Origin: Flavobacterium sp. LC2016-01
GTDB lineage: Bacteria > Bacteroidota > Bacteroidia > Flavobacteriales > Flavobacteriaceae
Direction of reading: 5' to 3'
Assembly (NCBI RefSeq): GCF_009711135.1
Contig: NZ_WMIC01000004.1
Coordinates: 372,001-436,000, forward strand
DNA length: 64,000 bases
In this document: piece by piece, positions 18,577 through 27,172 of the stretch
Layout: each line of letters opens with the position of its first letter
Position numbering within the stretch: the stretch's first letter is position 1
Notes under the pieces: model-generated
What the model saw: only the letters and a program-made list of their open reading frames with translations
Databases searched by the model: none
What the model was told of the DNA's origin: nothing
Translations under genes and position numbers: made by a program

Positions 18577-18594
18577 TATTTTTGCGTGTACGCA
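18577..18594 (+). promoter_or_regulatory. Promoter -7 box overlapping a LacI-type operator
   Basis: TATTTTTG (18577-18584) fits the Bacteroidota -7 consensus TAnnTTTG. A possible -33 TTG at 18559-18561 is closer than usual (15 bases). Overlapping the box is the palindrome TGCGTGTACGCA (18583-18594; arms TGCGT/ACGCA). A LacI-family repressor bound here would block the promoter. It faces the LacI-type gene about 115 bp downstream, suggesting autorepression. Confidence 0.55.
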
Positions 18595-18708
18595 CACGGT
18601 ATTTTACAAATGTATATAAAAAGTTAAGTAAATCAACTTATATTTGATGAAAATAATAATAATTTTACGAGGCTAATAAATTTTTTTAACTTAAAAAACA
18701 GCGATATC

Positions 18709-19731
18709 ATAACGATAAAAAAAATAGCAGCGCTAGCAAATGTCTCGCCTGGAACGGTTGATAGGATCATTCACAATCGAGGACAAGTTGCTCAAGAAAA
18801 TGTAGATAAGGTAAATGCCATTATTGAAGAATATGGTTACAAACGAAATATTTTAGCGAGCAATCTGGCGTTAAATAAGAAATTTCATATAGCGGTTTTT
18901 TTACCCAAATATGAAAATCTTGAATATTGGAAAAGCCAGATTTCTGGGGTAGAAAAAGCAGCGGCTGAATTTGTGAAATTCGGAATTGTACTGGATTATT
19001 TTTTCTACGATTTTAATAAAGAATCTTTTCAGAAAGAGCTAAAAAAAGTAATGGAATTTGACTGCGATGGATTGCTTTTTGCGCCAATTTTTTATGAAGA
19101 TTCGGTTCGGTTTTTAGCGGAATATGAGAAGAAAAATATTCCAGTTGTAATGATCGATTCTAATATTTCTGAAGAAAATAAACATGCATACGTTGGTCAG
19201 GATGCTTTTCAGAGCGGTTATCTGGCTGGAAGACTGATAAGTTTTGCGGTAAAAAATGAAAGACAGGTTTTGATTTTTAAAATAACACGTGAAATCGAAA
19301 GCACATCAGTTTATCTGCAGCGAATTGACGGATTCTATTCGTATTTTAAAGATCATGATGAACTTACCAATTTTAAATTTTCTGAAATTACCATTAAAGA
19401 TTCTGGGATTGATCAGCTGTGTTTAGAAATGTTTAAAGGCATTAACAGTGTTTTTGTTCCCAATTCAAGGGCTTATATAGTGGCTCGATTTTTAGAAGAA
19501 AATAATATAAAAGGTGTGCGAATTATCGGTTTCGATTTATTAAATGAAAACATTGAATATCTAAACAAAGGCATAATTGATTTTTTGATCAATCAAAGAC
19601 CCGAAGAGCAGGGGTATATGGGAATTAATTATTTGTACAAAAAATTAGTACTAAAAGAAACCGTTGAAGATGTTCATTATATTCCTTTAGAAATTATATT
19701 GAAAGAGAACTATTTGCCTTCGAAAAAGTAG
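18709..19731 (+). CDS. LacI-family transcriptional regulator without an ATG, GTG or TTG start
   Basis: The frame is open from 18628. From about 18709 it encodes a complete LacI helix-turn-helix (TIKKIAALANVSPGTVDRII), a hinge region (ILASNLALNKK) and a periplasmic-binding-protein-like sensor domain, about 340 residues in all, which is normal for the family. No ATG, GTG or TTG occurs in frame before GTG 18973, which would remove the whole DNA-binding domain. The ATG at 18647 is in another frame and stops after nine codons. I place the start at the ATA at 18709, directly before the conserved TIKKIA, but ATC 18706 is equally possible. The gene is either translated from a rare start codon, was silenced by a point mutation, or the sequence has an error. 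By position it would control the uronate operon and/or the DUF4861 gene. Confidence 0.75.
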   Translation: MTIKKIAALANVSPGTVDRIIHNRGQVAQENVDKVNAIIEEYGYKRNILASNLALNKKFHIAVFLPKYENLEYWKSQISGVEKAAAEFVKFGIVLDYFFYDFNKESFQKELKKVMEFDCDGLLFAPIFYEDSVRFLAEYEKKNIPVVMIDSNISEENKHAYVGQDAFQSGYLAGRLISFAVKNERQVLIFKITREIESTSVYLQRIDGFYSYFKDHDELTNFKFSEITIKDSGIDQLCLEMFKGINSVFVPNSRAYIVARFLEENNIKGVRIIGFDLLNENIEYLNKGIIDFLINQRPEEQGYMGINYLYKKLVLKETVEDVHYIPLEIILKENYLPSKK

Positions 19732-19734
19732 TGA

Positions 19735-19853
19735 GTTTTGCCCGGGGATTTTACGGATTTAAATAGATTGCCACAGGTTATTTTTTATCAATCAAAAAGA
19801 ATAATAAAATCCGTGCAAACCAGTTTAAATCCGTAAAATCCGTGGGCAAAAAC
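19735..19853. repeat. Imperfect inverted repeat with GGATTTTACGGATTTAAA arms
   Basis: The left arm (about 19735-19763) and right arm (about 19824-19853) share 18 continuous matching bases (GGATTTTACGGATTTAAA and complement), extended by GCCC/GGGC and GTTTT/AAAAC with small mismatches. It lies between the converging LacI-type and DUF4861 genes, where it may end both transcripts. Confidence 0.75.
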
Positions 19854-19854
19854 C

Positions 19855-21024
19855 TTATTTTTTCACCTTAACAACAAGCGGATTATTAATTTTCTCAGCA
19901 AAAGAAGTCAAATAAGTTTCCCATTCTTGTTTAGTTTGAAACGGACTTCCTTTTTTCCATCCAAAACCAGTGTAATAAATTGCTTTTCCGTTTTTAACTG
20001 AGATATTTCCATACAAATTGCTTAATTCTTTTTCGTTTGTAACGTGATTATCAAAGCTTGTCAGGGTGTTTTTTGGAGCAACTAAGCCCATTCCAATTTC
20101 AGAATCGTCAATTGGTTCCCAATAACTCAGCCAGCCGTTTTTTAAATTAGTTCCGGTAGTTCCTTTTTTCTCGTGAAGTGTCAGTCCAACGGCAATATTT
20201 TTAGTTCCGGTAATTGTTGTTTCATAGCGCGAAAGATAGCTTCCGTAATCCAGACTGATCAATTTTGATTCGGTGATTTTGTTTCCTTTTGCATCCCAGT
20301 CGGCATAAGTCAAAATAAAACTCGTTCTGATTGGTCCTGTCGTAATGGTTTTCCAGCTGATGAAATTCTTCGAAAAATAATATTTTCCATCCACATTTAC
20401 GGCAATTCCGCCAATTCCACGGCTGTCGCCTACCTGAAAATTATCTAAACCTTCGCCAGTATCTTTATGGTACGTTCCTTTTCCTGTAGTCATTTTATCG
20501 TACCATTTGTTGATAATTGGATATTCAACTCTTTTTAACCACGCATCGATTCCGCTCGTTAAAGCACCTCCAGAAACTTTATCTTCGACCATTTTTTGTG
20601 CTACAGGACCATACGCTCTAAAAGCAACTTTGTTGTTTTCCCATGCATAATCATCTATTCTTTCTGGTACAAATCTAGAATAACAGTTTGCAACTTGCGA
20701 TGCATTCGGATTCGTTCCTGTTAAAACTTCAAAATTCTGTTTTGACTTCGCTTTTATTTTTGGCTGAAATAAAAGTACGTCCATAGTTCCGTCTCCGTCA
20801 TTATCGACTGTCTGGGTTTCTAGAAATGAATTGGAGCTTTTATCCTTTATAGTGTAATTTTCAAGTTTAGCATCGGCAGATAATCCAAGTATTTTTTTAG
20901 TTAATTCGACTGTTTCAAATTCTCGATCAACTTTAAGCGAATTGGTAATTGTAATGGTTTTGTTTTGAGAATGCATGGCAAAAGTGCTTGCCAAAAGAGT
21001 AGTTAGTAAAAGATGCTTTTTCAC
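19855..21024 (-). CDS. DUF4861 domain secreted protein
   Basis: A 389-residue protein with a signal peptide (MKKHLLLTTLLASTFAMHSQ). It fits the DUF4861 family, seen mostly in polysaccharide utilisation loci of Bacteroidota: KVAFRAYGP, then SGGALTSGIDAWLKRVEYPIINKWY, then FQVGDSRGIGG. A DxDxDG-like stretch (DNDGDGTMD, near residues 74-82) may bind calcium. Its biochemical role is not known to me. The company of GH88, beta-helix and uronate genes suggests action on a uronate-containing glycan. It converges with the LacI-type gene. Confidence 0.78.
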   Translation of the reverse strand: MKKHLLLTTLLASTFAMHSQNKTITITNSLKVDREFETVELTKKILGLSADAKLENYTIKDKSSNSFLETQTVDNDGDGTMDVLLFQPKIKAKSKQNFEVLTGTNPNASQVANCYSRFVPERIDDYAWENNKVAFRAYGPVAQKMVEDKVSGGALTSGIDAWLKRVEYPIINKWYDKMTTGKGTYHKDTGEGLDNFQVGDSRGIGGIAVNVDGKYYFSKNFISWKTITTGPIRTSFILTYADWDAKGNKITESKLISLDYGSYLSRYETTITGTKNIAVGLTLHEKKGTTGTNLKNGWLSYWEPIDDSEIGMGLVAPKNTLTSFDNHVTNEKELSNLYGNISVKNGKAIYYTGFGWKKGSPFQTKQEWETYLTSFAEKINNPLVVKVKK

Positions 21025-21149
21025 AATTTGTAATTTAATTTTTTAGGAAATTAGTTTGATAGTATTTTATAAAAGTACAAATTCTAAAACAACTGTAAAT
21101 ACGGAATTGGGGTAATTGTGTACAGAAACCAGGAAATGAGTTTTTCAAA

Positions 21150-21287
21150 ATGAATGTCAAAACTTTAGAACCAGATATTTTAATTCAAAAGTATGAAGAA
21201 TGTTATTTCAAAGTTAATTCAGTAAAATGGTACGAGGTAAAAAGTTTGAGAAATAAACCAATGTACTATATCTCTAACATTGTTTAA
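21150..21287 (+). CDS. Possible small protein (45 aa)
   Basis: ATG at 21150 opens a 45-codon frame ending at TAA 21285-21287. The product is polar with several tyrosines and tryptophan (YEECYFKVNSVKWYEVKSL) and has no membrane segment. It fills most of the 331-base gap before the NTF2-like gene. No family is recognised; it could be a small gene, a gene remnant or chance. Confidence 0.25.
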   Translation: MNVKTLEPDILIQKYEECYFKVNSVKWYEVKSLRNKPMYYISNIV

Positions 21288-21355
21288 TGAATTGATTTGC
21301 AGTTTTTTAAATTTCTTTTTCTACTTTTAACAATCCATTTTAATATTGTAAAAGC

Positions 21356-22276
21356 ATGAAAAAGAGATATTTATTAATAATATTGTTTTCAGTTTTTGTG
21401 AATCTACAAGGACAAATCATTAAAAATACGGAACAATTAAAAGAAAAACTCATAGTAATAAATAATCAGTTTGAAGATTCTTTTTTGCGTAATGACAGCA
21501 GTATTATTATCAAATACTATGATGATAAACAACCTGTATGCATGCCCGAATATCACAAAGCTTTATATACTAAACAAGATATAAAATCCTATTATCAGCA
21601 ATGGTTTTCTAATTTTAAAATAAACGCTTATAAAAAGGTTATTTATGAAGTTAAACAGATTGATAACTACGCAATTGAAATTGGAACTTTCAATATTAAT
21701 TCGGCAAATAAAAAAGGTGAAACATTAATTTACGATGGAAAATATTTGAATGTCTGGAAAATTGAAAAAAATGTAAAATTAACTTTGATATCAGAAATCT
21801 GGGGCGCAGATAAAGCAATTGACGGTTCTAATTTTTCATTTATAAAAACAAATTCTAATGAGATTCCAAAACCACAAATTGAAAAATTTTTAGAAAACGA
21901 AGTCAATAAACGAAATCAACGTATTGCCGAACTTGTAACAAATAGAGAAGGCGAGAAACATGCAGATGAATTTTTTACAAAAGATGCTATTTACCTAACT
22001 TACGATTCTCCAATGTTCATTGGTATGGAAAATATCAAGCCTTATTTTGTAGAACACGAGAAGCCAAATGGAGTTTCTATTGATTCGATATCCATAAAAG
22101 CTAGCAGAATGATTCCGCTTCATAATTTTGTTATCGAATATGGTTATTATTATGTTGATGTTTCGTGGGATAATAAAAAGGGAAGAGCTATTGTGACAGG
22201 AAAAAGCACAAATATCTGGAAAAGAGACGAAAACGGAATTTTAATGCTCTATCGCCAAATGGTAAATCATAATTAA
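21356..22276 (+). CDS. Secreted protein with two SnoaL/NTF2-like (DUF4440-type) domains
   Basis: A 306-residue protein with a signal peptide (MKKRYLLIILFSVFVNLQGQ). The rest divides into two related halves (about 25-150 and 175-306). Each begins with a helix and then has the pattern of DUF4440/SnoaL folds: exposure of a yy-D/T stretch, a FIGMENIKPYF-type helix in the second half, and a final strand ending ...NIWKRDENG...LMLYRQM or LNVWKIEKN...LTLISEIW. The fold binds small hydrophobic ligands in many unrelated proteins. No catalytic residues can be named. It precedes the Nudix gene by 47 bp but may have its own transcript. Confidence 0.7.
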   Translation: MKKRYLLIILFSVFVNLQGQIIKNTEQLKEKLIVINNQFEDSFLRNDSSIIIKYYDDKQPVCMPEYHKALYTKQDIKSYYQQWFSNFKINAYKKVIYEVKQIDNYAIEIGTFNINSANKKGETLIYDGKYLNVWKIEKNVKLTLISEIWGADKAIDGSNFSFIKTNSNEIPKPQIEKFLENEVNKRNQRIAELVTNREGEKHADEFFTKDAIYLTYDSPMFIGMENIKPYFVEHEKPNGVSIDSISIKASRMIPLHNFVIEYGYYYVDVSWDNKKGRAIVTGKSTNIWKRDENGILMLYRQMVNHN

Positions 22277-22323
22277 ATTGTTGATATCAAAAAAAATCAC
22301 AATATTTATGTAAAACAAATTAG

Positions 22324-22788
22324 ATGAAACAGAGCGCTGGAATATTATTGTATAAATTCGTTGACAAAACTACTTTTTTCTTTTTGGTACATCCAGGCGG
22401 TCCGTTTTGGAAAAACAAAGATTTAGAAAGCTGGTCCATTCCAAAAGGTGAATTTACTGAAGATGAAGATCTCCTTGATGCAGCAATTCGCGAGTTTAAA
22501 GAAGAAACCGGTTTTGAAGTCGATGGTGATTTTATAAAACTGGAATATGTAAAACTTAAATCGGGTAAAATTGTTCATGCTTGGGCGGTAGAATTTGACC
22601 TTGATGAGACTTTAATAAAAAGCAATGATTTTGAAATGGAATGGCCACCAAAATCTGGAAAATTAGAAAGTTTTCCCGAAGTTGACAAAGGCGAATGGTT
22701 TCAAACTGCCGAAGCTTTAAAGAAAATAAATCCCGCACAATCTGATTTCATTGTTCAAATGATTTCCAAAATTTCAGCTTCACTTTAA
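22324..22788 (+). CDS. Nudix hydrolase
   Basis: A 154-residue cytoplasmic hydrolase with a perfect Nudix box from G42 to F64 (GX5EX7REUXEEXGU; REFKEETGF at its end). The surroundings (GGPFWKNKDLESWSIPKGEF before the box) resemble small Nudix proteins that cleave dinucleoside polyphosphates or NTP-like diphosphates. The substrate is not predictable. It is followed 76 bp later by a HAD phosphatase gene. Confidence 0.93.
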   Translation: MKQSAGILLYKFVDKTTFFFLVHPGGPFWKNKDLESWSIPKGEFTEDEDLLDAAIREFKEETGFEVDGDFIKLEYVKLKSGKIVHAWAVEFDLDETLIKSNDFEMEWPPKSGKLESFPEVDKGEWFQTAEALKKINPAQSDFIVQMISKISASL

Positions 22789-22864
22789 AAAACATTCTTG
22801 ATTTACAGGACAATTTTCGTAAATTTCAATACTTGTCTTTTCCGCGAGTATAAATTTTAATTAA

Positions 22865-23515
22865 ATGAAAATCAGTAAAATGGTTAAATGTATTATTTTC
22901 GATTGCGATGGAGTTTTAGTTGATACAGAAAAAATTGGCAATGGAATATTGCTTGAAATGGCATCAGAACATGGTTTTGATATGGAAATTGAAGATGCCT
23001 ATCGCAATTTCAATGGACGAAACTTAAAAGATTGTTTCCGGCATATTGAAGAAGCTATTGATCAAAAACTTCCTGATTCGTTTGAAACCGAATACCGCCA
23101 AAAAAGTTTTGAAGCATTTAAAACTCAGGTCAAGCCAATGGATGGCGTTGTTGATTTTATTGAAAAATTGAAAATTCCGTATTGCGTAGCTTCCAGCGGT
23201 CCGGTTGAAAAAATAAGACTGAATCTTGAAGTTGCGGGTTTATTGGATAAATTCGAAAATAAAATATTTAGTTCCTATCAAATAAATAGCTGGAAACCAG
23301 AACCAGGAATTTTTTTGCACGCCGCCAAAGAAATGGGTTTTGATGTAAAAGACTGTATTGTTCTAGAAGACAGCAAAGCAGGCGTAAAAGCCGGAATTCA
23401 AGGCGGATTTAAAGTGTACGGTTTTGCGAATGGTTTTAATAATCAAGATTTAGAAAAAGAAGGAGCAGTTCTTTTTCATAGTTATGAAGAGTTGAGTGAG
23501 TTGCTAAAATTTTAG
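22865..23515 (+). CDS. HAD-family hydrolase (beta-phosphoglucomutase-like)
   Basis: A 216-residue HAD enzyme with motif I DCDGVLVDTE (nucleophile D13, general acid D15), motif II in ASSGP (near 109-113), motif III lysine in WKPEPG and motif IV LEDSKAGVKAG. The cap domain between motifs I and II is of the helical beta-PGM/phosphatase type. The usual substrates are sugar phosphates. An internal ATG at 22880 (MVKCIIFDCDG) is a more typical start for the family and may be the real one. Confidence 0.9.
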   Translation: MKISKMVKCIIFDCDGVLVDTEKIGNGILLEMASEHGFDMEIEDAYRNFNGRNLKDCFRHIEEAIDQKLPDSFETEYRQKSFEAFKTQVKPMDGVVDFIEKLKIPYCVASSGPVEKIRLNLEVAGLLDKFENKIFSSYQINSWKPEPGIFLHAAKEMGFDVKDCIVLEDSKAGVKAGIQGGFKVYGFANGFNNQDLEKEGAVLFHSYEELSELLKF

Positions 23516-23628
23516 ATTTTAGAATTCAAGTTTGAGATTTTGCAAGACTTTTCCTCGACTTGACTCCTAATATTAGAGTTTAAATTTTATCTTACAATTA
23601 CAAAATTGTTTGATTAAAGTGTAATTTG

Positions 23629-23657
23629 TTGCATTAAAATAAATTTTTATATATTTG
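23629..23657 (+). promoter_or_regulatory. Promoter of the Y_Y_Y/LuxR regulator gene
   Basis: A -33 TTG (23629-23631) is followed 18 bases later by TATATTTG (23650-23657), a perfect match to TAnnTTTG. The start codon at 23821 would be about 155 bases downstream, giving a long leader. This is the only clear signal in the 305-base gap. Confidence 0.6.
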
Positions 23658-23820
23658 AATTTCGACATTCTCTTTTTTAGTTTGATAATGATGAATAATT
23701 GTTATTAATACATTTAAGATTGAATGTTTTGCCTAAAGAAAAAATGACTTATCCCAAAGAGCCGTTTTTTTTAAATTGTGATTCCAAAAATCACAAAATA
23801 ACCTACAGACAGAAATAAAA

Positions 23821-26748
23821 ATGACGAAATTTGTAAGAATTTTAATTTTATCAATATTGCTCATTTCTCCAGTTTTAAATGCGCAGATTAAAAAAATTGG
23901 TGTTCCTTTTATAATTAATTATAATCCGAAAACTTACAAAGCTGGTTCTGAAAACTGGGATGTTTTGCAGGATTCTAAAGGAATGATGTTTTTTGCCAAT
24001 CATTTCGGGATTATGCAGTTTGACGGCGTTCGTTGGAGCATCGTTACACAACCGGAAAATAGGAGTATGGTTCGCTCGCTTGCCATCGATAAAAAAGATA
24101 AAATGTATGTTGGTGCTCAGGGAGATTTTGGTTATGCGATTCAATTGCCAAACGGACAGTATCAATATACATCTTTAGTAAAATTGCTTCCGGAATCAGC
24201 TCGGAATTTTGGTGATGTTATACATACGGTTATCCGAAATAATGAAGTTGTTTTTTTCTCTTATGAAGAAATTTTTATCTACAATAACAATAAAATCCAG
24301 GTTTTAAAGTCTAAAGAAAAATTTGATGATTTCTTCGAAGTTAATAAAGAAATCTATATTTCGCATAATACCAAAGGTTTATTGAAATTAACAGACAATA
24401 AATTAATTCCGGTTACAAATGGAGAGAAGTTTGCCGGAATGAAAATTAAGAAAATCTTTCAAACCAAAAACGGACTTTTAATACTGACACAAAAAAATGG
24501 ACTTTTTACTTTTAAAGATAATCAGCTAAAGCCATTTGCAACAGAAGCAGACAATGTTTTGAAGCAAAATCAAATTTCTACAGGTATTCAGCTTTCTGAT
24601 GGATATTTCGGAATTGGAACCCGACAAACCGGGTTGATAGTCATAGATGGTTCGGGACGTTTGATTCAGCATATCAATAAACAAATGGGTTTACAAAACG
24701 ATTATGTAACCAATTTAAAGGTTGATAAAGAAGGTAATTTGTGGGTTACGCTTAAGGAAGGAATTTCACTGATTCAGATTGCTTCGCCATTGTCCAGAGT
24801 TTTAGACACTTCAAATTCAGAAACCAAAATTTACTGCAGTCAGATTTATCAGAATAAATTATATATCGCGACAGATAACGGTTTATTTTGGATGGATTGG
24901 CAGTCTTATAAAAACGGAAAACACGAAAATGCGAACTTTCAACACGTTTCCGGAATGTCTGAAAATGTTTGGAATATTAGTGTTTTTGGAAATTCGCTTT
25001 TGGCTTTTGAAAAAAATGGAATCTTTGAAGTTTCCGGTAATTCAGCAAAATTACTGGCAAAAGTTGATGGTGCGTGGAAAGGAATTTTAGTTCCTAATCA
25101 CCCTGATTTATTGCTTGTTGGCGGTTATAACGGAATGTATCTTCTAAAAAAAATAAATAATTCGTGGGTTTATCAAAATAAAATAAAAGGTTTTGAAGAA
25201 AGCAGCCGAGTCATTGAAACGGATAAAAACGGCAATTTCTGGATCGCCCACGGATACAAAGGAATCTATAAAATTCAGTTTAATAAAGCATTTGATGCGG
25301 TTTCAAAAGTTGAATTTTACAATCAAAAGAATGGTTTCCCGTCGAGTTTGTTTTTGAATACGTTTAAAATTCATAATCAGATTCTTTTTGGAACTACAAA
25401 AGGGGTTTACAAACAAGATGCTCATTCGAAGAAAATGATTCCAGAACCAGTTTTTAGGAAATATCTGGGAATGGAAAATCATATTCGATTATTAAAGACT
25501 GATAATCAAACTAATATATGGTATGTTTCTGGAGAAAATACCGGGAAAATGACAAAAAAGCCAAACGGAAGTTTTGAAATTGAAGAACTGCCTTTTAGAA
25601 AACTTCGTTATTCATATGTTCCAGGTTTTGAGAATATTCAAGCGACAACGAGTGGTGATGTATTTTTTGGAACACAAGATGGTTTAATTCATTATAACGC
25701 CATAAAAACCAAGAAATACAAAACGAAATATAAAGCGGTAATTTCAGAAGTGAAATGTATTTTTCCAAAAGATAGTTTGATATTTTCAAGCCGTTATGAT
25801 GTGCTTCCGAATAAAACAAAAGAAGCAGGAGAAAAAATCTCACCTATTTTATCGCATTCTAATAATGCATTGCATTTTTCTTTTTCATCACTTTTTTACG
25901 ATGAAGCCGATGCAACAAAATACGAATACTGGCTGGAAGGTTTTGAACCGAAATGGTCGGAATATAGTCTGCAAACCGAGAAAGAATATACAAACTTACC
26001 TGAAAAAGAATATGTTTTTCACGTAAGGGCAAAAAACATATATGATGTGGTAAGTGAAGAAACGGTTTTTCGTTTTGAAGTTTTACCGCCTTGGTACAGA
26101 ACAATTTGGGCTTATATCTTGTATTTTGTACTTTATTGTGTTGTCATTTATTTGGTTATTAAATATCAAAAATTTATGGCTGAGCGTGATCGTCAGCGGT
26201 TAATTCTGAATCAGGAAAAAGAATTATTGCGCGCCCGTGCTGAACTTAACGAACAGAGATTGAATTTGGAACAGGAAAATATGACGATTGTTCGGGAAAA
26301 TCTCGAAACAACGATCAATCTGAAAAATGCCAAAGTAGCTTCAAATACCGTGAATCTTATTCATTTAAATGAAATTTTGCTTTCGATAAAAGAATTAATT
26401 GGGCAAATGGATAAGAAAAACGATCCAAATGTGAACTTTAATTTATTGACAAAAATAAACAAACTAATCGATCACGAATTGCAGGGTGACAAACACTGGA
26501 ACGAATTTGAAGAAATCTTCAATCAGCTCCATGATAATTTTATGCAGAGAATGAAAACAACTTATCCGGAACTGACTCCTCGCGATATGCGATTGTGTGC
26601 TTATCTGCGAATGAACTTTAATACAAAAGAAATTGCCCCACTTTTAGGAATTTCTGTTCGCGGTGTTGAAGATACCCGATACAGAATTCGAAAAAAATTA
26701 CAGCTTCCTTCGGATGCAAATATCACCGAATTCATTCTAAATTTTTAG
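23821..26748 (+). CDS. Reg_prop / Y_Y_Y membrane regulator with LuxR-type DNA-binding domain
   Basis: A 975-residue single-protein sensor. It has a signal peptide (about 1-22), periplasmic propeller blades (about 25-640, W-x-x-x-D/N-G-I/L repeats), a Y_Y_Y domain (about 685-750) and one membrane segment (about 761-783). Next come a long cytoplasmic coiled coil (about 785-860, RARAELNEQRLNLEQEN) and a C-terminal GerE/LuxR-like helix-turn-helix (about 918-975: LTPRDMRLCAYL, GISVRGVEDTRYRIRKKL). There is no kinase or receiver domain, so the signal must cross the membrane directly, as in SusR-like regulators. It is read toward the GH16, GH64 and GH18 genes and is the likely activator of that cluster. 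Confidence 0.9.
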   Translation: MTKFVRILILSILLISPVLNAQIKKIGVPFIINYNPKTYKAGSENWDVLQDSKGMMFFANHFGIMQFDGVRWSIVTQPENRSMVRSLAIDKKDKMYVGAQGDFGYAIQLPNGQYQYTSLVKLLPESARNFGDVIHTVIRNNEVVFFSYEEIFIYNNNKIQVLKSKEKFDDFFEVNKEIYISHNTKGLLKLTDNKLIPVTNGEKFAGMKIKKIFQTKNGLLILTQKNGLFTFKDNQLKPFATEADNVLKQNQISTGIQLSDGYFGIGTRQTGLIVIDGSGRLIQHINKQMGLQNDYVTNLKVDKEGNLWVTLKEGISLIQIASPLSRVLDTSNSETKIYCSQIYQNKLYIATDNGLFWMDWQSYKNGKHENANFQHVSGMSENVWNISVFGNSLLAFEKNGIFEVSGNSAKLLAKVDGAWKGILVPNHPDLLLVGGYNGMYLLKKINNSWVYQNKIKGFEESSRVIETDKNGNFWIAHGYKGIYKIQFNKAFDAVSKVEFYNQKNGFPSSLFLNTFKIHNQILFGTTKGVYKQDAHSKKMIPEPVFRKYLGMENHIRLLKTDNQTNIWYVSGENTGKMTKKPNGSFEIEELPFRKLRYSYVPGFENIQATTSGDVFFGTQDGLIHYNAIKTKKYKTKYKAVISEVKCIFPKDSLIFSSRYDVLPNKTKEAGEKISPILSHSNNALHFSFSSLFYDEADATKYEYWLEGFEPKWSEYSLQTEKEYTNLPEKEYVFHVRAKNIYDVVSEETVFRFEVLPPWYRTIWAYILYFVLYCVVIYLVIKYQKFMAERDRQRLILNQEKELLRARAELNEQRLNLEQENMTIVRENLETTINLKNAKVASNTVNLIHLNEILLSIKELIGQMDKKNDPNVNFNLLTKINKLIDHELQGDKHWNEFEEIFNQLHDNFMQRMKTTYPELTPRDMRLCAYLRMNFNTKEIAPLLGISVRGVEDTRYRIRKKLQLPSDANITEFILNF

Positions 26749-26756
26749 AAAATTAT

Positions 26757-26905
26757 TTAAACACATAGGAACATAGTTTTACTTTGTCTACAGAAAAGGC
26801 GTTTCACTAGTTAAAATACACATAGCTATGTGTGAAAGCGAGCTTTTTTTTATAATCTCCATTATGAAGCAAAAAGAAAACCTATGTCTCTATGTGTTTA
26901 AAATT
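26757..26905. repeat. Imperfect ACACATAG inverted repeat with central palindrome
   Basis: The outer arms AAACACATAGGAACATAG (from 26759) and CCTATGTCTCTATGTGTTT (to about 26900) pair imperfectly. Between them is a perfect 16-base palindrome ACACATAGCTATGTGT (26818-26833), followed by AAAGCGAGCTTTTTTT (26835-26850), a likely terminator of the regulator gene. The rest of this 424-base gap up to the GH16 start shows no gene; I could not place the GH16 promoter. Confidence 0.6.
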
Positions 26906-27172
26906 TTTCACACCTTTAAAATCTTTTGCAGCTTTTAAGATTAAGAATGACTTCTAAAAAATGGATTTTTATCCCGTAAGTAAAATCCTAAGTAGTTTTA
27001 CGCCTTTTTGCTTCATTTTTTTTAAATCACCGTAGTCAAACCGTACTCAAAAATGTAAGTCCTGCCTGATTTATTTGTTAATATTGTCGGATTATTATTA
27101 AGATAATGACCTGTTTGTTGCAAAATGGGTTTTTATTATGGTAATAAGCTTTACTAACAAAAAACTAAAAAA

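Noticed and set aside
18973-19731. Start of the LacI-type gene at GTG 18973
   Set aside because: It would delete the whole helix-turn-helix, yet the open frame upstream encodes a complete, conserved LacI DNA-binding domain.
23516-23570. Tract of TTTAGATTTTAGA words as a terminator of the HAD gene
   Set aside because: No stable stem with a T run could be drawn by eye; it looks like low-complexity sequence.
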